Below are positions 1 through 7,542 of a DNA stretch of 27,871 bases, one piece after another. Position 1 is the stretch's first letter; every line of letters starts with the position of its first letter. The stretch is from the NCBI GenBank assembly GCA_937872275.1, contig CALMSE010000059.1, positions 1 to 27,871 of the forward strand, in the 5' to 3' direction. Under the pieces are notes generated by a model. The model searched no databases and had not been told where the DNA came from. It saw only the letters and a program-made list of their open reading frames with translations. The position numbers were made by a program, and so were the translations under genes. The stretch is from an uncultured Leucobacter sp. (GTDB taxonomy: Bacteria; Actinomycetota; Actinomycetes; Actinomycetales; Microbacteriaceae).

Positions 1-207
1 CTGGGCCCCGCAGAGGAGGCGCTGCGGGGCCCGGTGGCGTGGGTGTTCGGCAACGAGGCGCACGGCCTCTCGGAGGCGGATCGCGCCGTAGCCGACCGCG
101 CGCTGCGCCTGCCGCTGTACGGCGAGGCCGAGTCCCTCAACCTCGCGGTCGCGGCGAGCGTCTGCCTCTACACCACGGCCTTCGCGCAGCGGGCGGAGCG
201 GGCGTAG
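1..207 (+). CDS. SpoU/TrmH-family RNA 2'-O-methyltransferase, C-terminal fragment
   Basis: This reading frame enters from the left edge without a start and ends in TAG, leaving 68 codons. Two hallmarks of the SpoU (SPOUT) class of SAM-dependent RNA ribose methyltransferases are visible: the GNEAHGLS motif around codons 17-24 and the segment LPLYGEAESLNLAVAASVCLY near the end, which forms the trefoil-knot SAM-binding region. The family methylates a 2'-hydroxyl in tRNA or rRNA in the cytoplasm. The target base cannot be told from this fragment. It is convergent with the next gene, 24 bases away, and is probably unrelated to the sulfur genes that follow. Confidence 0.9.
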   Translation: MGPAEEALRGPVAWVFGNEAHGLSEADRAVADRALRLPLYGEAESLNLAVAASVCLYTTAFAQRAERA

Positions 208-233
208 CGGACCGCCCGGCCGAGCGCCCGCTC
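196..233. terminator. Putative bidirectional terminator hairpin between convergent genes
   Basis: GAGCGGGCG (196-204) and CGCCCGCTC (225-233) are perfect 9-bp inverted arms around a 20-base spacer that itself contains GC-rich complementarity. The structure overlaps the stop codons of both convergent genes. There is no T-run, as is common in GC-rich actinobacteria, so the call rests on position and symmetry. Confidence 0.4.
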
Positions 234-1485
234 AGCTGTACCAGGTGGGCTGAGGGATCTCGCCCAGCAGCACGTACTTGCCGACCTCGTGCTTCTTGTA
301 GGGCAGCGGATCGTGCAGGCTGTGAGTGCGGAGGTTGCGCCAGTAGATGTCGAGGCCCACGGAGTTCGCGCTGGCCCGCGCGCCGGTCAGCTCGAAGATC
401 TTGGTCGCGACCTCCAGCCCGTCCTCGACGATGCGCAGCTTGCCAGCCGCGACCCTGACGGCGAGTTCTCCGCGTCGGCGCTCCGTGAGCTCCTCTCGGG
501 GGGCGTGCAGCACCTCGCCGATCTCCAGGTCGATCTGATCGATGAGCGCGGCGTCGGCCCACAGCTTCGAGGCGAGCTCGCCGTAGCCCTCGAGCACGTA
601 GAACTCCTCGGTGCCGCGCTGCTTGCTCTCGCCGCCGTAGGGCCAGGCGCGGGTGTACTCGCGGGTGTACGCCGCCGCGGTGCGGAGGGCGCCCTCGGCG
701 ATGCCGAGGTAGAGGTTGTTGAAGAGGGCCTGCAGCGCCGGCACGTTGAGGGTGTTGTACACCAGCGGCTGATAGACCTTGTCGACGAAGCCCGCGGCAG
801 ACGCCCAGTCGGTGCGGACGTCGCGGATCTCGACGGATCCCGACTCGGTGAGCCGCTGGCCGAGGTTGTCCCAGTCGCCCGCGAAGACGATGCCGGGCTG
901 ATCGGTGGGCACGATGGCGAAGACGTGGGTCTCGGTGCCCTCGAGCACGCCCTCCAGCACGGTGAGGTCGGCGACGCGGCCGCCGGTGGAGAAGGACTTG
1001 GAGCCGTTGAAGACCAGCTCGTCGCCGTCCTCCGTGATCACGAGGTCCGCGTCGCGGGGGTTCACCGCGCCGCCGAAGAAGAAGTTGTTCGAGGTGTACA
1101 GCTCTTCGACGGCCTCGATCTGCGCCTCGGTGCCCACGAGCCGCGCGGCCCACGCCCAGAGGTAGTGGTAGCCGAGCAGCTGACCGATGGAGCCGTCGGC
1201 GCGCCCGATGATGCGCACGATCTTGCTCACGACGTGCCACGGCAGCTCGGCGCCGCCGAAGGCCTTCGGCCCGAGCACGGTCACCAGCCCCGCGCTCTTC
1301 AGCAGCTGGATCTCGGCGTGGGGCGGCTGGTTGGCCCGATCGCGTTCCACCGCATCGGCGGCGAGGATGTCGGCGACCTCCTCGGCCCGCGCGAGCCACT
1401 GCTCCGCGGTCTCGGGGCGGGGCAGTTCGCTCCAGCGGTCGAGGAGTCGCTCGGGGGCCGTCGTGGCGTCGGTCGTGGTGCTCAT
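232..1485 (-). CDS. DszC-like flavin-dependent monooxygenase (acyl-CoA dehydrogenase fold)
   Basis: 417 residues, the same length as dibenzothiophene monooxygenase DszC. The protein has the acyl-CoA-dehydrogenase fold as used by FMNH2-dependent sulfur oxygenases. DszC-like landmarks are GYH at residues 105-107, the flavin-contact segment SFSTGGR at 164-170, DWDNLGQRLTESGS at 204-217, and the C-terminal RTHSLHDP with His388 and His391, matching the His pair of DszC. The start is supported by AAAGGA seven bases upstream. Such enzymes use reduced flavin from a separate reductase and O2 to oxidise a thioether or thiophene sulfur in the cytoplasm. The true substrate is unknown; sulfide-to-sulfone oxidation is inferred. 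It is divergent from a paralogue at 1781 and has its own promoter. Confidence 0.85.
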   Translation of the reverse strand: MSTTTDATTAPERLLDRWSELPRPETAEQWLARAEEVADILAADAVERDRANQPPHAEIQLLKSAGLVTVLGPKAFGGAELPWHVVSKIVRIIGRADGSIGQLLGYHYLWAWAARLVGTEAQIEAVEELYTSNNFFFGGAVNPRDADLVITEDGDELVFNGSKSFSTGGRVADLTVLEGVLEGTETHVFAIVPTDQPGIVFAGDWDNLGQRLTESGSVEIRDVRTDWASAAGFVDKVYQPLVYNTLNVPALQALFNNLYLGIAEGALRTAAAYTREYTRAWPYGGESKQRGTEEFYVLEGYGELASKLWADAALIDQIDLEIGEVLHAPREELTERRRGELAVRVAAGKLRIVEDGLEVATKIFELTGARASANSVGLDIYWRNLRTHSLHDPLPYKKHEVGKYVLLGEIPQPTWYS

Positions 1486-1780
1486 GGGATGGTCCTTTCG
1501 GTCGGGATGGGCGTCGACACCCGGGCGGTGCCGTCGGTCTTGAGCGGAACACTACGAGCGCCGAGGTGCGGCGTTCAAGCACCGGCGGGCAGTATGACGC
1601 CGCGCGTCTTCCCGTGACGCGGATGACGAAACCCGGCGTCACGGGGCGTCAACTTCCTGTCGCCGCGGCCGAGGGCGAACCTAGACTGCCCGGGAACGGC
1701 GAGAGCATCCGCACCCGCGGGGCTCCTCGCCCGCAGCCCGCACACCGCGCAGCCCGCGCCCCGCAGAGCAAGGAACTCCG
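1486..1780. promoter_or_regulatory. Divergent intergenic region with TGACG/CGTCA operator-like repeats
   Basis: These 295 bases carry no convincing gene. They hold a minus-strand promoter (1549-1578), a plus-strand -10-like TAGACT (1682-1687) without a clear -35, and the plus-gene ribosome site AAGGA shortly before 1781. Between the promoters lie TGACG at 1595, 1615 and 1624, and CGTCA at 1637 and 1647. Part of this forms a perfect inverted repeat, CCCGTGACGC (1611-1620) with GCGTCACGGG (1636-1645). The array sits upstream of both promoters, where an activator would bind. The regulator is not encoded in the window. Confidence 0.5.
1549..1578 (-). promoter_or_regulatory. Promoter of the DszC-like gene at 232-1485
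   Basis: On the minus strand, TTGAAC (1578-1573) is separated by 18 bases from TAGTGT (1554-1549). The predicted start of transcription is near 1542, giving a leader of about 56 bases. The -10 hexamer is identical to that of the cystathionine beta-synthase promoter. Confidence 0.6.
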
Positions 1781-3034
1781 ATGACCCAGATCCCCGACCG
1801 CCTCCGCGACGAGGTCTCCGCCGGCACCGACTACGAGGAGCTGGCGTCGCGCTTCCGTCCGCTGTTCGCCCGCATCGCCGAGAGTGCGCTCCTGCGGGAG
1901 CAGGATCGCGTGCTGCCCCGCGAGGAGGTCGCGCTGCTCGCCTCCGCGGGATTCGGGGCGGTCCGCGTGCCGCGCCGGTACGGCGGAGCGGGCGCCTCCC
2001 TGCCGCAGCTGATCGAGCTGCTCACCGAGCTCGCAGCGGCAGACTCGAACCTGCCGCAGGCCCTGCGCGGACACTTCGCCTACGTCGAGGATCGTCTGAA
2101 CCAGCACGCGACCGCCGACCAGTCGGCGTGGTTCTCCCGCTTCGTCGCGGGGGAGATCGCCGGCAACGCCTGGACCGAGGTCGGCGACGTGCTCGTCGGC
2201 GAGGTGAACACCAAGGTTCGCGGCACGGCCGACGGCCTCGTGGTGGACGGCACCAAGTACTACAGCACCGGCAGCATCTTCGCCGACTGGCTCGATGTGT
2301 ACGCCGAGCGCGAGGAGGACGGCGTCCCCGTCATCGCGATCGTGCGGGCCGAGCAGGAGGGCGTCACGATCCTCGATGACTGGGACGGCTTCGGGCAGCG
2401 CACCACCGGCAGCGGCACCGCGGTGCTCGAGCGGGCCAGGGTCGAGCCCGAGAACATCACGGTGTTCGAGGATCGCTTCCGCTACCAGACCGCGTTCTAC
2501 CAGCTGGTGCACCTGGCCACGCTGGCGGGCATCGTGACGGGCGCGGCCGAGGCGGTCGCGCGCGAGGCGCATGCGCGCACGCGCGTGTTCAGCCACGGCT
2601 CGAGCCCGATCTGGCGGGAGGATCCGCTCGTCCAGCAGACCGTGGGCGTCGCCACGGCGCAGGGCTTCGCCGCGCGCGCCGTCGCGGTGCGCTCGGCGGA
2701 GGCGTCGCAGGAGGCCTACCTCGCCCGCTTCCTGGACGACGCCGAGGCCGAGGAGCGCGCCAATCAGCGCGCCGAGCTCGATTCCGCGCAGGGCCAGATC
2801 GTGCTCGTCGAGCTCTCGCTCCGCGCGACGAGCGACGTGCTGAACGCGCTGAGCGCCTCCGCCGCGTCCGACGCGAAGAAGCTCGACCGCTTCTGGCGCA
2901 ACGCGCGCACGGTCTCCTCGCACAATCCGGTGATCTTCAAGCAGCGCATCGTCGGCGACTGGGCGGTGAACGGCACACCCGTGCCCTACGCCTGGGCGAT
3001 CGGCGCGCAGAAGCCGTCGCAGAAGCCGGCATAG
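1781..3034 (+). CDS. SfnB/DszC-like monooxygenase (acyl-CoA dehydrogenase fold)
   Basis: 417 residues preceded by AAGGA. It belongs to the acyl-CoA-dehydrogenase superfamily branch that includes DszC and the sulfur-acquisition oxidoreductase SfnB. Visible landmarks are ADSNLPQALRGHF (88-99), the flavin-contact segment KYYSTGS (159-165), DDWDGFGQRTTGSG (199-212) and the C-terminal RFWRNARTVSSHNP, which keeps only the second His (residue 381) of the THSLH pair found in the gene at 232. It probably uses reduced flavin supplied by a separate reductase. Its substrate is unknown, and the changed His region suggests it differs from that of its neighbour. The next gene follows after 148 bases with a possible promoter of its own. 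Confidence 0.8.
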   Translation: MTQIPDRLRDEVSAGTDYEELASRFRPLFARIAESALLREQDRVLPREEVALLASAGFGAVRVPRRYGGAGASLPQLIELLTELAAADSNLPQALRGHFAYVEDRLNQHATADQSAWFSRFVAGEIAGNAWTEVGDVLVGEVNTKVRGTADGLVVDGTKYYSTGSIFADWLDVYAEREEDGVPVIAIVRAEQEGVTILDDWDGFGQRTTGSGTAVLERARVEPENITVFEDRFRYQTAFYQLVHLATLAGIVTGAAEAVAREAHARTRVFSHGSSPIWREDPLVQQTVGVATAQGFAARAVAVRSAEASQEAYLARFLDDAEAEERANQRAELDSAQGQIVLVELSLRATSDVLNALSASAASDAKKLDRFWRNARTVSSHNPVIFKQRIVGDWAVNGTPVPYAWAIGAQKPSQKPA

Positions 3035-3182
3035 GGCGGGGCGGGACCGGGGGCGGCGCGACGCGTAACAAACGGCCTTATTCGCTCGCCCGGCGGCGGG
3101 CGATCCGTAGGCTGGCTCTGCACTGCGCGCAGCGCATTCCGCGCATTCCGACCGCACGCCGAGCCCGAGGGAGTACATCCGC
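3035..3182 (+). promoter_or_regulatory. Intergenic promoter region before the SfnB-like gene
   Basis: Contains GTAACA at 3065, resembling half-sites seen at 16310 and 24871-24951, and a -10-like TAGGCT at 3108-3113. The self-complementary CTGCGCGCAG (3123-3132) lies just after the predicted transcription start. GCGCATTCC is repeated in tandem (3132-3140, 3141-3149). The ribosome site GAGGGAG lies about nine bases before the ATG at 3183. No -35 is clear. Confidence 0.4.
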
Positions 3183-4367
3183 ATGTCCGCGTCCGCCCAT
3201 ATCATCCGATCCGATGCCGAGGCGCTCGAGCAGGCCGCCGAGTTCCGCGACGCGGTGCTCGCCCGTGCCGCCGGGATCGACGCGGATCGCCTGATCCCGC
3301 AGGACATCGTCGAGGAGTTCTCCCAGCGCGGCCTGTGGGCCATCACGATCCCGGCCTCCCACGGCGGCGCGGAGGTCTCGACCGAGACGCTCTCCGAGGT
3401 GATCGCGATCGTGGCCGAGGCCGACGGCTCCCTCGCCCAGATCCCGCAGAACCACTTCTGCCTGGTCGAGGACATCCGCCTGAGCGGCACCCCGGAGCAG
3501 CAGGAGTTCTTCTTCGGACTGGTGCTCTCGGGGCGCCGATTCGCGAACGCGTTCAGCGAGAGCGGGGGCAAGAACGTCGGCGAGCTCGGCACCCGCCTCC
3601 GCTATGACGGCGACGAGGTCGTGGTGACGGGGCGGAAGTTCTACTGCACGGGCTCGATCTACGCCGACTGGATCCCGGTGCTCGCCGTCGACGAGAACGG
3701 CCTGGAGCTGCTCGTCTTCGCCGAGAAGGACGCGCCCGGGCTGACGGTGGTGAACGACTGGTCGAGCTTCGGCCAGCGCGCGACCGCCAGCGGCACGGTG
3801 CTCGCCGAGGAGCTGCGGCTCCCCGCGAACCGGGTGTTCCCGATGTACAAGGAGTACGAGAACCCGACCCTCGCGGGCCCCTTCGCCCAGATCACCACGG
3901 CGGCGATCGACCTCGGCATCGCCCGCGGCGCCTTCCGCGAGGCGCTCGAGGCGACCCGGAACGCTCGCCCCTGGATCGATGCGAACGTCGACTCGGCGAC
4001 GCAGGATCCGCTCGCGCTCTCGATCATCGGCCGCCTCGACATCGACATCCGGGCCGCGGAGGCGCTCCTGCGCGAGGCGGGCCGGGCCCTCGATGCGGCC
4101 AAGCCCGCTCCCGACGAGACGAACGTCGCGGCGGCCTCGATCGCGGTGGCGCGCGCGAAGGTGCTCACGACCGAGGTCTCGCTCGAGGCCTCCAGCCGCC
4201 TGCTCGAGCTCGGCGGCACCCGCTCGACCCTCGGCGAGCGCGGCCTCGACCGGTTCTGGCGCAACGCCCGCGTGCACACTCTGCACGACCCGGTGCGCTG
4301 GAAGTTCCACGCCATCGGCGACTACGTGCTCAACGGCACGCTGCCTCCCCGCCACTCCTGGCTGTGA
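3183..4367 (+). CDS. SfnB-family sulfur acquisition oxidoreductase
   Basis: 394 residues. The arrangement is typical of SfnB: IPQNHFCLVEDIR (87-99), NAFSESGGKN (122-131), KFYCTGSIYADW (152-163), NDWSSFGQRATASG (191-204) and a C-terminal RFWRNARVHTLHDP with His365 and His368. The family shares the acyl-CoA-dehydrogenase fold and is known from dimethyl sulfone and other organosulfur utilisation under sulfate limitation; the exact reaction is unsettled. GAGGGAG precedes the start. The DszA-type monooxygenase at 4382 follows after 14 bases, so the two are probably cotranscribed and may act in sequence, S-oxidation followed by C-S cleavage. Confidence 0.82.
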   Translation: MSASAHIIRSDAEALEQAAEFRDAVLARAAGIDADRLIPQDIVEEFSQRGLWAITIPASHGGAEVSTETLSEVIAIVAEADGSLAQIPQNHFCLVEDIRLSGTPEQQEFFFGLVLSGRRFANAFSESGGKNVGELGTRLRYDGDEVVVTGRKFYCTGSIYADWIPVLAVDENGLELLVFAEKDAPGLTVVNDWSSFGQRATASGTVLAEELRLPANRVFPMYKEYENPTLAGPFAQITTAAIDLGIARGAFREALEATRNARPWIDANVDSATQDPLALSIIGRLDIDIRAAEALLREAGRALDAAKPAPDETNVAAASIAVARAKVLTTEVSLEASSRLLELGGTRSTLGERGLDRFWRNARVHTLHDPVRWKFHAIGDYVLNGTLPPRHSWL

Positions 4368-4381
4368 TCCCGGATCCCGCG

Positions 4382-5749
4382 ATGAGCGATGCCGGGCGCA
4401 TCCACCTCAACCTGTTCACCATGAACACGGTGGGCCACCTGTCGCCGGGGCTCTGGCGCCATCCGCGCGACCGCAGCCGGCGCTACACCGAGCTCGACTA
4501 CTGGCTGGATCTCGCTCGCACCGCCGAGGAGGGCCGCCTCGACGCGATCTTCTTCGCGGACGTGCTCGGCAGCTACGACGTGTACCGGGGCGGGCCGGAG
4601 GCCGCCGTCTCCGGCGGGGTGCAGATCCCGGCGAACGACCCGCTGCAGCTGGTGCCGGCGCTCGCCTCCGTGACCCGGCACCTGGGCTTCGGGGTGACCG
4701 CGTCGACCTCGTTCGAGCACCCCTTCCCCTTCGCCCGGCGCATGTCGACGCTGGACCACCTCACGGGCGGCCGGGTCGGCTGGAACGTCGTGACCTCCTA
4801 CCTGGGCTCGGGCGCGCGCAATCTGGGCCTCGACGGGCAGGTGTCGCACGACCGCAGGTACGACATCGCGGAGGAATACCTGGAGGTCTGCTACAAGCTG
4901 TGGCAGCGCAGCTGGGAGGACGGCGCGGTCGTGGAGGACCGCGAGCGGGGCGTCTTCGCGGATCCCGCGCGCGTGCACCCGATCGCGCACCGCGGCGAGT
5001 TCTTCACCGTCCCCGGCTTCCACATGGCCGAGCCCTCCCTGCAGCGCACGCCGGTGCTCTACCAGGCCGGCGCCTCGCCCCGCGGCGTCGTGTTCGCCGC
5101 CCGCCACGCGGAGCACGTCTTCGTGGCCGCGCCGAGCACCGCGGTGCTCGGGCGCCAGGTGCGCGCGGTGCGGGAGGCGGCCGAGGCGGCCGGGCGATCC
5201 GCGCCCCCGCCCGTGCTCAACCAGCTGACCGTGATCGTCGGCGCCACGGACGCCGAGGCGAAGCGCCGCTTCGAGGAGTACCTGGAGTTCGCCTCCCCGG
5301 AGGGCGCCCTGACGCTGATGTCGGGGTGGACCGGGATCGATTTCGCCGGCCTCGACCCGGACGCGCCGCTCGCGGGGCTCCGGAGCGACGCGATCCAGTC
5401 GGCGCTCTCGGCCTTCAGCGACGCGGACCCCGCGCGCGTGTGGACGCCGCGCGAGATCGCGGACTACGCCCGGATCGGGGGCGACGGGCCGGTGATCGTC
5501 GGCTCGGCCTCCACGGTCGCCGACGCGCTGGAGTCGATCGTCGAGGAGACCGGTGCGTCGGGGTTCAACCTGGCGGCCGCGGTGCAGCCCGAGACTCTCG
5601 AGGGCATCGTGGAGCACCTGGTGCCCGAGCTGCAGCGCCGCGGCCGCTTCAAGCGGGAGTATGCGGCCGGTACCCTGCGAGAGAAGCTCGGCGGAGCGGC
5701 GCCGACCCCGGCGCCGGATCATCCGGCGTCGTCGGTGCGCATCGGCTGA
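4382..5749 (+). CDS. DszA/SnaA/NtaA-family FMN-dependent monooxygenase
   Basis: 455 residues of the luciferase-like fold. Family landmarks are ARTAEEGRLDAIFFADVLG, STLDHLTGGRVGWNVVTSYL, the KLWQRSWEDGAV region, VYADP-like FADPARVHPI and PVLYQAGASPRG. The family (DBT-sulfone monooxygenase DszA, nitrilotriacetate monooxygenase NtaA, pristinamycin SnaA) uses FMNH2 from a separate reductase to cleave C-S or C-N bonds. I chose the ATG at 4382 because it gives the same spacing to the first conserved strand as the paralogues at 14766 and 22218. A GTG at 4364 overlapping the previous stop (GTGA) is an alternative, and neither has a strong ribosome site. The substrate is unknown; the SfnB-like partner upstream argues for a sulfone or sulfonate-type sulfur source. 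Confidence 0.82.
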   Translation: MSDAGRIHLNLFTMNTVGHLSPGLWRHPRDRSRRYTELDYWLDLARTAEEGRLDAIFFADVLGSYDVYRGGPEAAVSGGVQIPANDPLQLVPALASVTRHLGFGVTASTSFEHPFPFARRMSTLDHLTGGRVGWNVVTSYLGSGARNLGLDGQVSHDRRYDIAEEYLEVCYKLWQRSWEDGAVVEDRERGVFADPARVHPIAHRGEFFTVPGFHMAEPSLQRTPVLYQAGASPRGVVFAARHAEHVFVAAPSTAVLGRQVRAVREAAEAAGRSAPPPVLNQLTVIVGATDAEAKRRFEEYLEFASPEGALTLMSGWTGIDFAGLDPDAPLAGLRSDAIQSALSAFSDADPARVWTPREIADYARIGGDGPVIVGSASTVADALESIVEETGASGFNLAAAVQPETLEGIVEHLVPELQRRGRFKREYAAGTLREKLGGAAPTPAPDHPASSVRIG

Positions 5750-5750
5750 G

Positions 5751-5778
5751 GGACCGAGGCTCCGACGGACCGAGGCTC
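5751..5778. repeat. Two direct copies of a 12-base repeat between convergent genes
   Basis: GGACCGAGGCTC occurs at 5751-5762 and again at 5767-5778, separated by CGAC (period 16). It fills most of the short gap between the convergent DszA-like gene and metI. It looks like a simple duplication; no hairpin terminator is evident here. Confidence 0.6.
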
Positions 5779-5785
5779 GTTCCGC

Positions 5786-6472
5786 TCAGCCCCGCCGCGA
5801 GCGGCTGAAGCGGTGCACGGCCCGGTCGCCCAGGTACTGGATCGCCTGCACGAGCACGATCTGGATGGCGATCGTGATGACCATCACGTCGGTCTGGAAG
5901 CGCTGGTAGCCGTAGCGGATCGCGAGATCGCCGAGGCCGCCGCCGCCGAGCACGCCCGACATCGCGGTGTAGTCGACCAGGGCGATGGCGGTGACGGTGA
6001 TCCCCGCCAGCAGCGCGGGCCGGGCCTCGGGCAGCAGGATGTGCGTGACGGTCTGCCGGGTGGTGGCCGCGAGGGACTGCCCGAGCTCGAGCAGGCCGTG
6101 GTCGACCTCGCGGAGGGCGATCTCGACGAGCCTCGCGAGGAACGGGGTCGCGGCGATGACCATCGGGGGGAGTGCGCCGGCGACCCCGATCGTGGTGCCG
6201 ACGAGGAGCGCCGTGAAGGGCAGCACCGCGATCATCAGGATGATGAACGGCACCGAGCGGATGATGTTCACGATGAAGGCCACGACGCCGTAGACGACGG
6301 GATTGGCGCGCAGCTGCCCCTTGCCGGTGAGGTACATGAGGATGCCGAGCGGCAGCGCGAGGACGACGGTGAAGACGAGTGCGATCGACACCATCGCGAG
6401 CGTCTCTCCGAGCGCCGTGACGATCTCGCTCCAGTGCACGTTGGGCAGGAGTCGGTCCATGGCATCAATCAT
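5786..6472 (-). CDS. metI: Methionine ABC transporter permease MetI
   Basis: 228 residues from the ATG at 6472, which has the G-rich GAGTGGGG directly upstream; an ATG at 6460 (224 residues) is equally possible. Upstream residues in the same frame are Arg/Ser-rich and unlike the family. Several hydrophobic membrane segments are visible, and LGQSLAATTRQTVTHILLPEARP carries the EAA-type coupling loop that contacts the ATPase. The GVLGGGGLGDLAIRYGYQRF segment is typical of MetI. With MetN and MetQ it would import methionine across the cytoplasmic membrane. Unusually, it is transcribed away from metQ-metN rather than lying in one metNIQ operon. Its 3' end faces the DszA-like gene. Confidence 0.93.
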   Translation of the reverse strand: MIDAMDRLLPNVHWSEIVTALGETLAMVSIALVFTVVLALPLGILMYLTGKGQLRANPVVYGVVAFIVNIIRSVPFIILMIAVLPFTALLVGTTIGVAGALPPMVIAATPFLARLVEIALREVDHGLLELGQSLAATTRQTVTHILLPEARPALLAGITVTAIALVDYTAMSGVLGGGGLGDLAIRYGYQRFQTDVMVITIAIQIVLVQAIQYLGDRAVHRFSRSRRG

Positions 6473-6621
6473 CCCCACTCGACGCGACCGGGACCGCGAA
6501 TGTTTCCTCCCGTGACCTCGCGCGCTGCACCGGGCGCCCGGCTCGCCTAGCATTCAGTGAGCTTCGGACGGCCGCAACCCCGCGAGCCGCCGCCGACCGC
6601 CGTATCGAGAGGATCCGAACG
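6473..6621. promoter_or_regulatory. Divergent metI / metQ promoter region
   Basis: On the plus strand TAGCAT (6548-6553) is a good -10 for metQ, with transcription expected near 6560. GTGACC (6512) lies 36 bases before it. CGAATGTTTC (6497-6506) on the metI side is the reverse complement of GAAACATTCG at 16387-16396. CCGGGCGCCCGG (6530-6541) is a perfect palindrome. The metQ ribosome site is AGAGGA before 6622. I see no SAM-riboswitch-like fold and could not identify a clear metI promoter. Confidence 0.45.
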
Positions 6622-7542
6622 ATGACCGACGACGCAACCCCCGGCGGGCCCGCATCGCGCGAGGGCGCCGCATCCCACGACGATGCCGCCCAGGCGCTGA
6701 TCGCGCAGTCCGCCGAGCGCCGAGCCAAGAGCAGGAGGCGGGGGATCACGATCGCCGCGGTGGCGATCGCGGCCGTCGCCGTCATCGCCGTGGTCGTCGC
6801 CCTGCTGATCCCGCGCGGCGGGAACGAGAACAAGCTGGTGGTCGGCGCGACCCCCGTTCCCCACGCCGAGGTGCTCGAGGTCGTGAAGCCGATCCTCGCC
6901 GAGCAGGGCATCGAGCTCGAGATCGTCGTGTTCCAGGACTTCATCCAGCCGAACGCGCAGCTCGTCTCGGGGCAGCTCGACGCGAACTACTACCAGTACC
7001 TGCCCTTCCTCGACAACTTCAACGCCGAGAACGGCGCCGATCTGGTGCCGACCGTGCCGGTGCACATCGAGCCCTTCGGCGCCTTCTCCGAGAAGTTCGC
7101 GAGCCTCGACGAGGTCGCCGACGGCTCGAGGATCGCGATCCCGAACGATCCGGTGAACGCCGGCCGCGCGCTCACGCTGCTCGAGCAGGAGGGCCTCATC
7201 ACCCTCGCGAAGCCGGGCGACCCGAGTTCGACCGTGAACGACGTCGTGGGCAACCCCCGCAACCTCGACATCGTCGAGCTGGAGGGCGCGCAGCTCGCCC
7301 GCTCGGTGGATCAGGTCGACGTCGCCTTCGTCTTCGCGAACTACGCCCTCGACGTTGGGCTCGACCCGCTGAGCGCCATCTTCACCGACAAGGGCAACCC
7401 GCTCTACGCGGAGTACCTCGTCACCCGCCCCGAGCTGGTCGACGACCCCCGCATCGTCGCCCTGGGCGAGGCGCTCAACTCCGAGGCCGTGCGCCAGTTC
7501 ATCCTCGAGGAGTACCAGGGAAGCATCGATGTCGCCTTCTGA
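6622..7542 (+). CDS. metQ: Methionine-binding protein MetQ (NlpA family), membrane-anchored
   Basis: 306 residues. The N-terminal ~40 residues are hydrophilic and end in SRRR. A single hydrophobic segment follows (about 41-63), and then the NlpA/MetQ domain (about 71-305). DANYYQYLPFLDNFN (120-134) is the characteristic ligand-site motif, and PNDPVNAGRALTLLEQEGL is also typical. There is no cysteine for lipidation, so the binding domain is probably tethered by an uncleaved transmembrane helix instead of the usual lipid anchor. It delivers methionine to MetI/MetN at the outer face of the membrane. metN overlaps its last 14 bases, implying translational coupling. Confidence 0.92.
   Translation: MTDDATPGGPASREGAASHDDAAQALIAQSAERRAKSRRRGITIAAVAIAAVAVIAVVVALLIPRGGNENKLVVGATPVPHAEVLEVVKPILAEQGIELEIVVFQDFIQPNAQLVSGQLDANYYQYLPFLDNFNAENGADLVPTVPVHIEPFGAFSEKFASLDEVADGSRIAIPNDPVNAGRALTLLEQEGLITLAKPGDPSSTVNDVVGNPRNLDIVELEGAQLARSVDQVDVAFVFANYALDVGLDPLSAIFTDKGNPLYAEYLVTRPELVDDPRIVALGEALNSEAVRQFILEEYQGSIDVAF

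Noticed and set aside
137..1642. Long open frames antisense to or out of frame with the oxygenase and transporter genes throughout the window
   Set aside because: Their translations are Arg/Ala/Pro-rich low-complexity products of GC-rich third positions, with no recognisable domain.
1682..1687. TAGAC as half of a McbR-type operator (TAGAC-N6-GTCTA)
   Set aside because: The matching GTCTA half is absent; the hexamer fits a -10 box instead.
6557..6625. A GTG-started short ORF ending in TGA across the metQ ATG
   Set aside because: It starts only four bases after the -10, has no Met or Cys run and no ribosome site; open frames of this length are common in GC-rich DNA.
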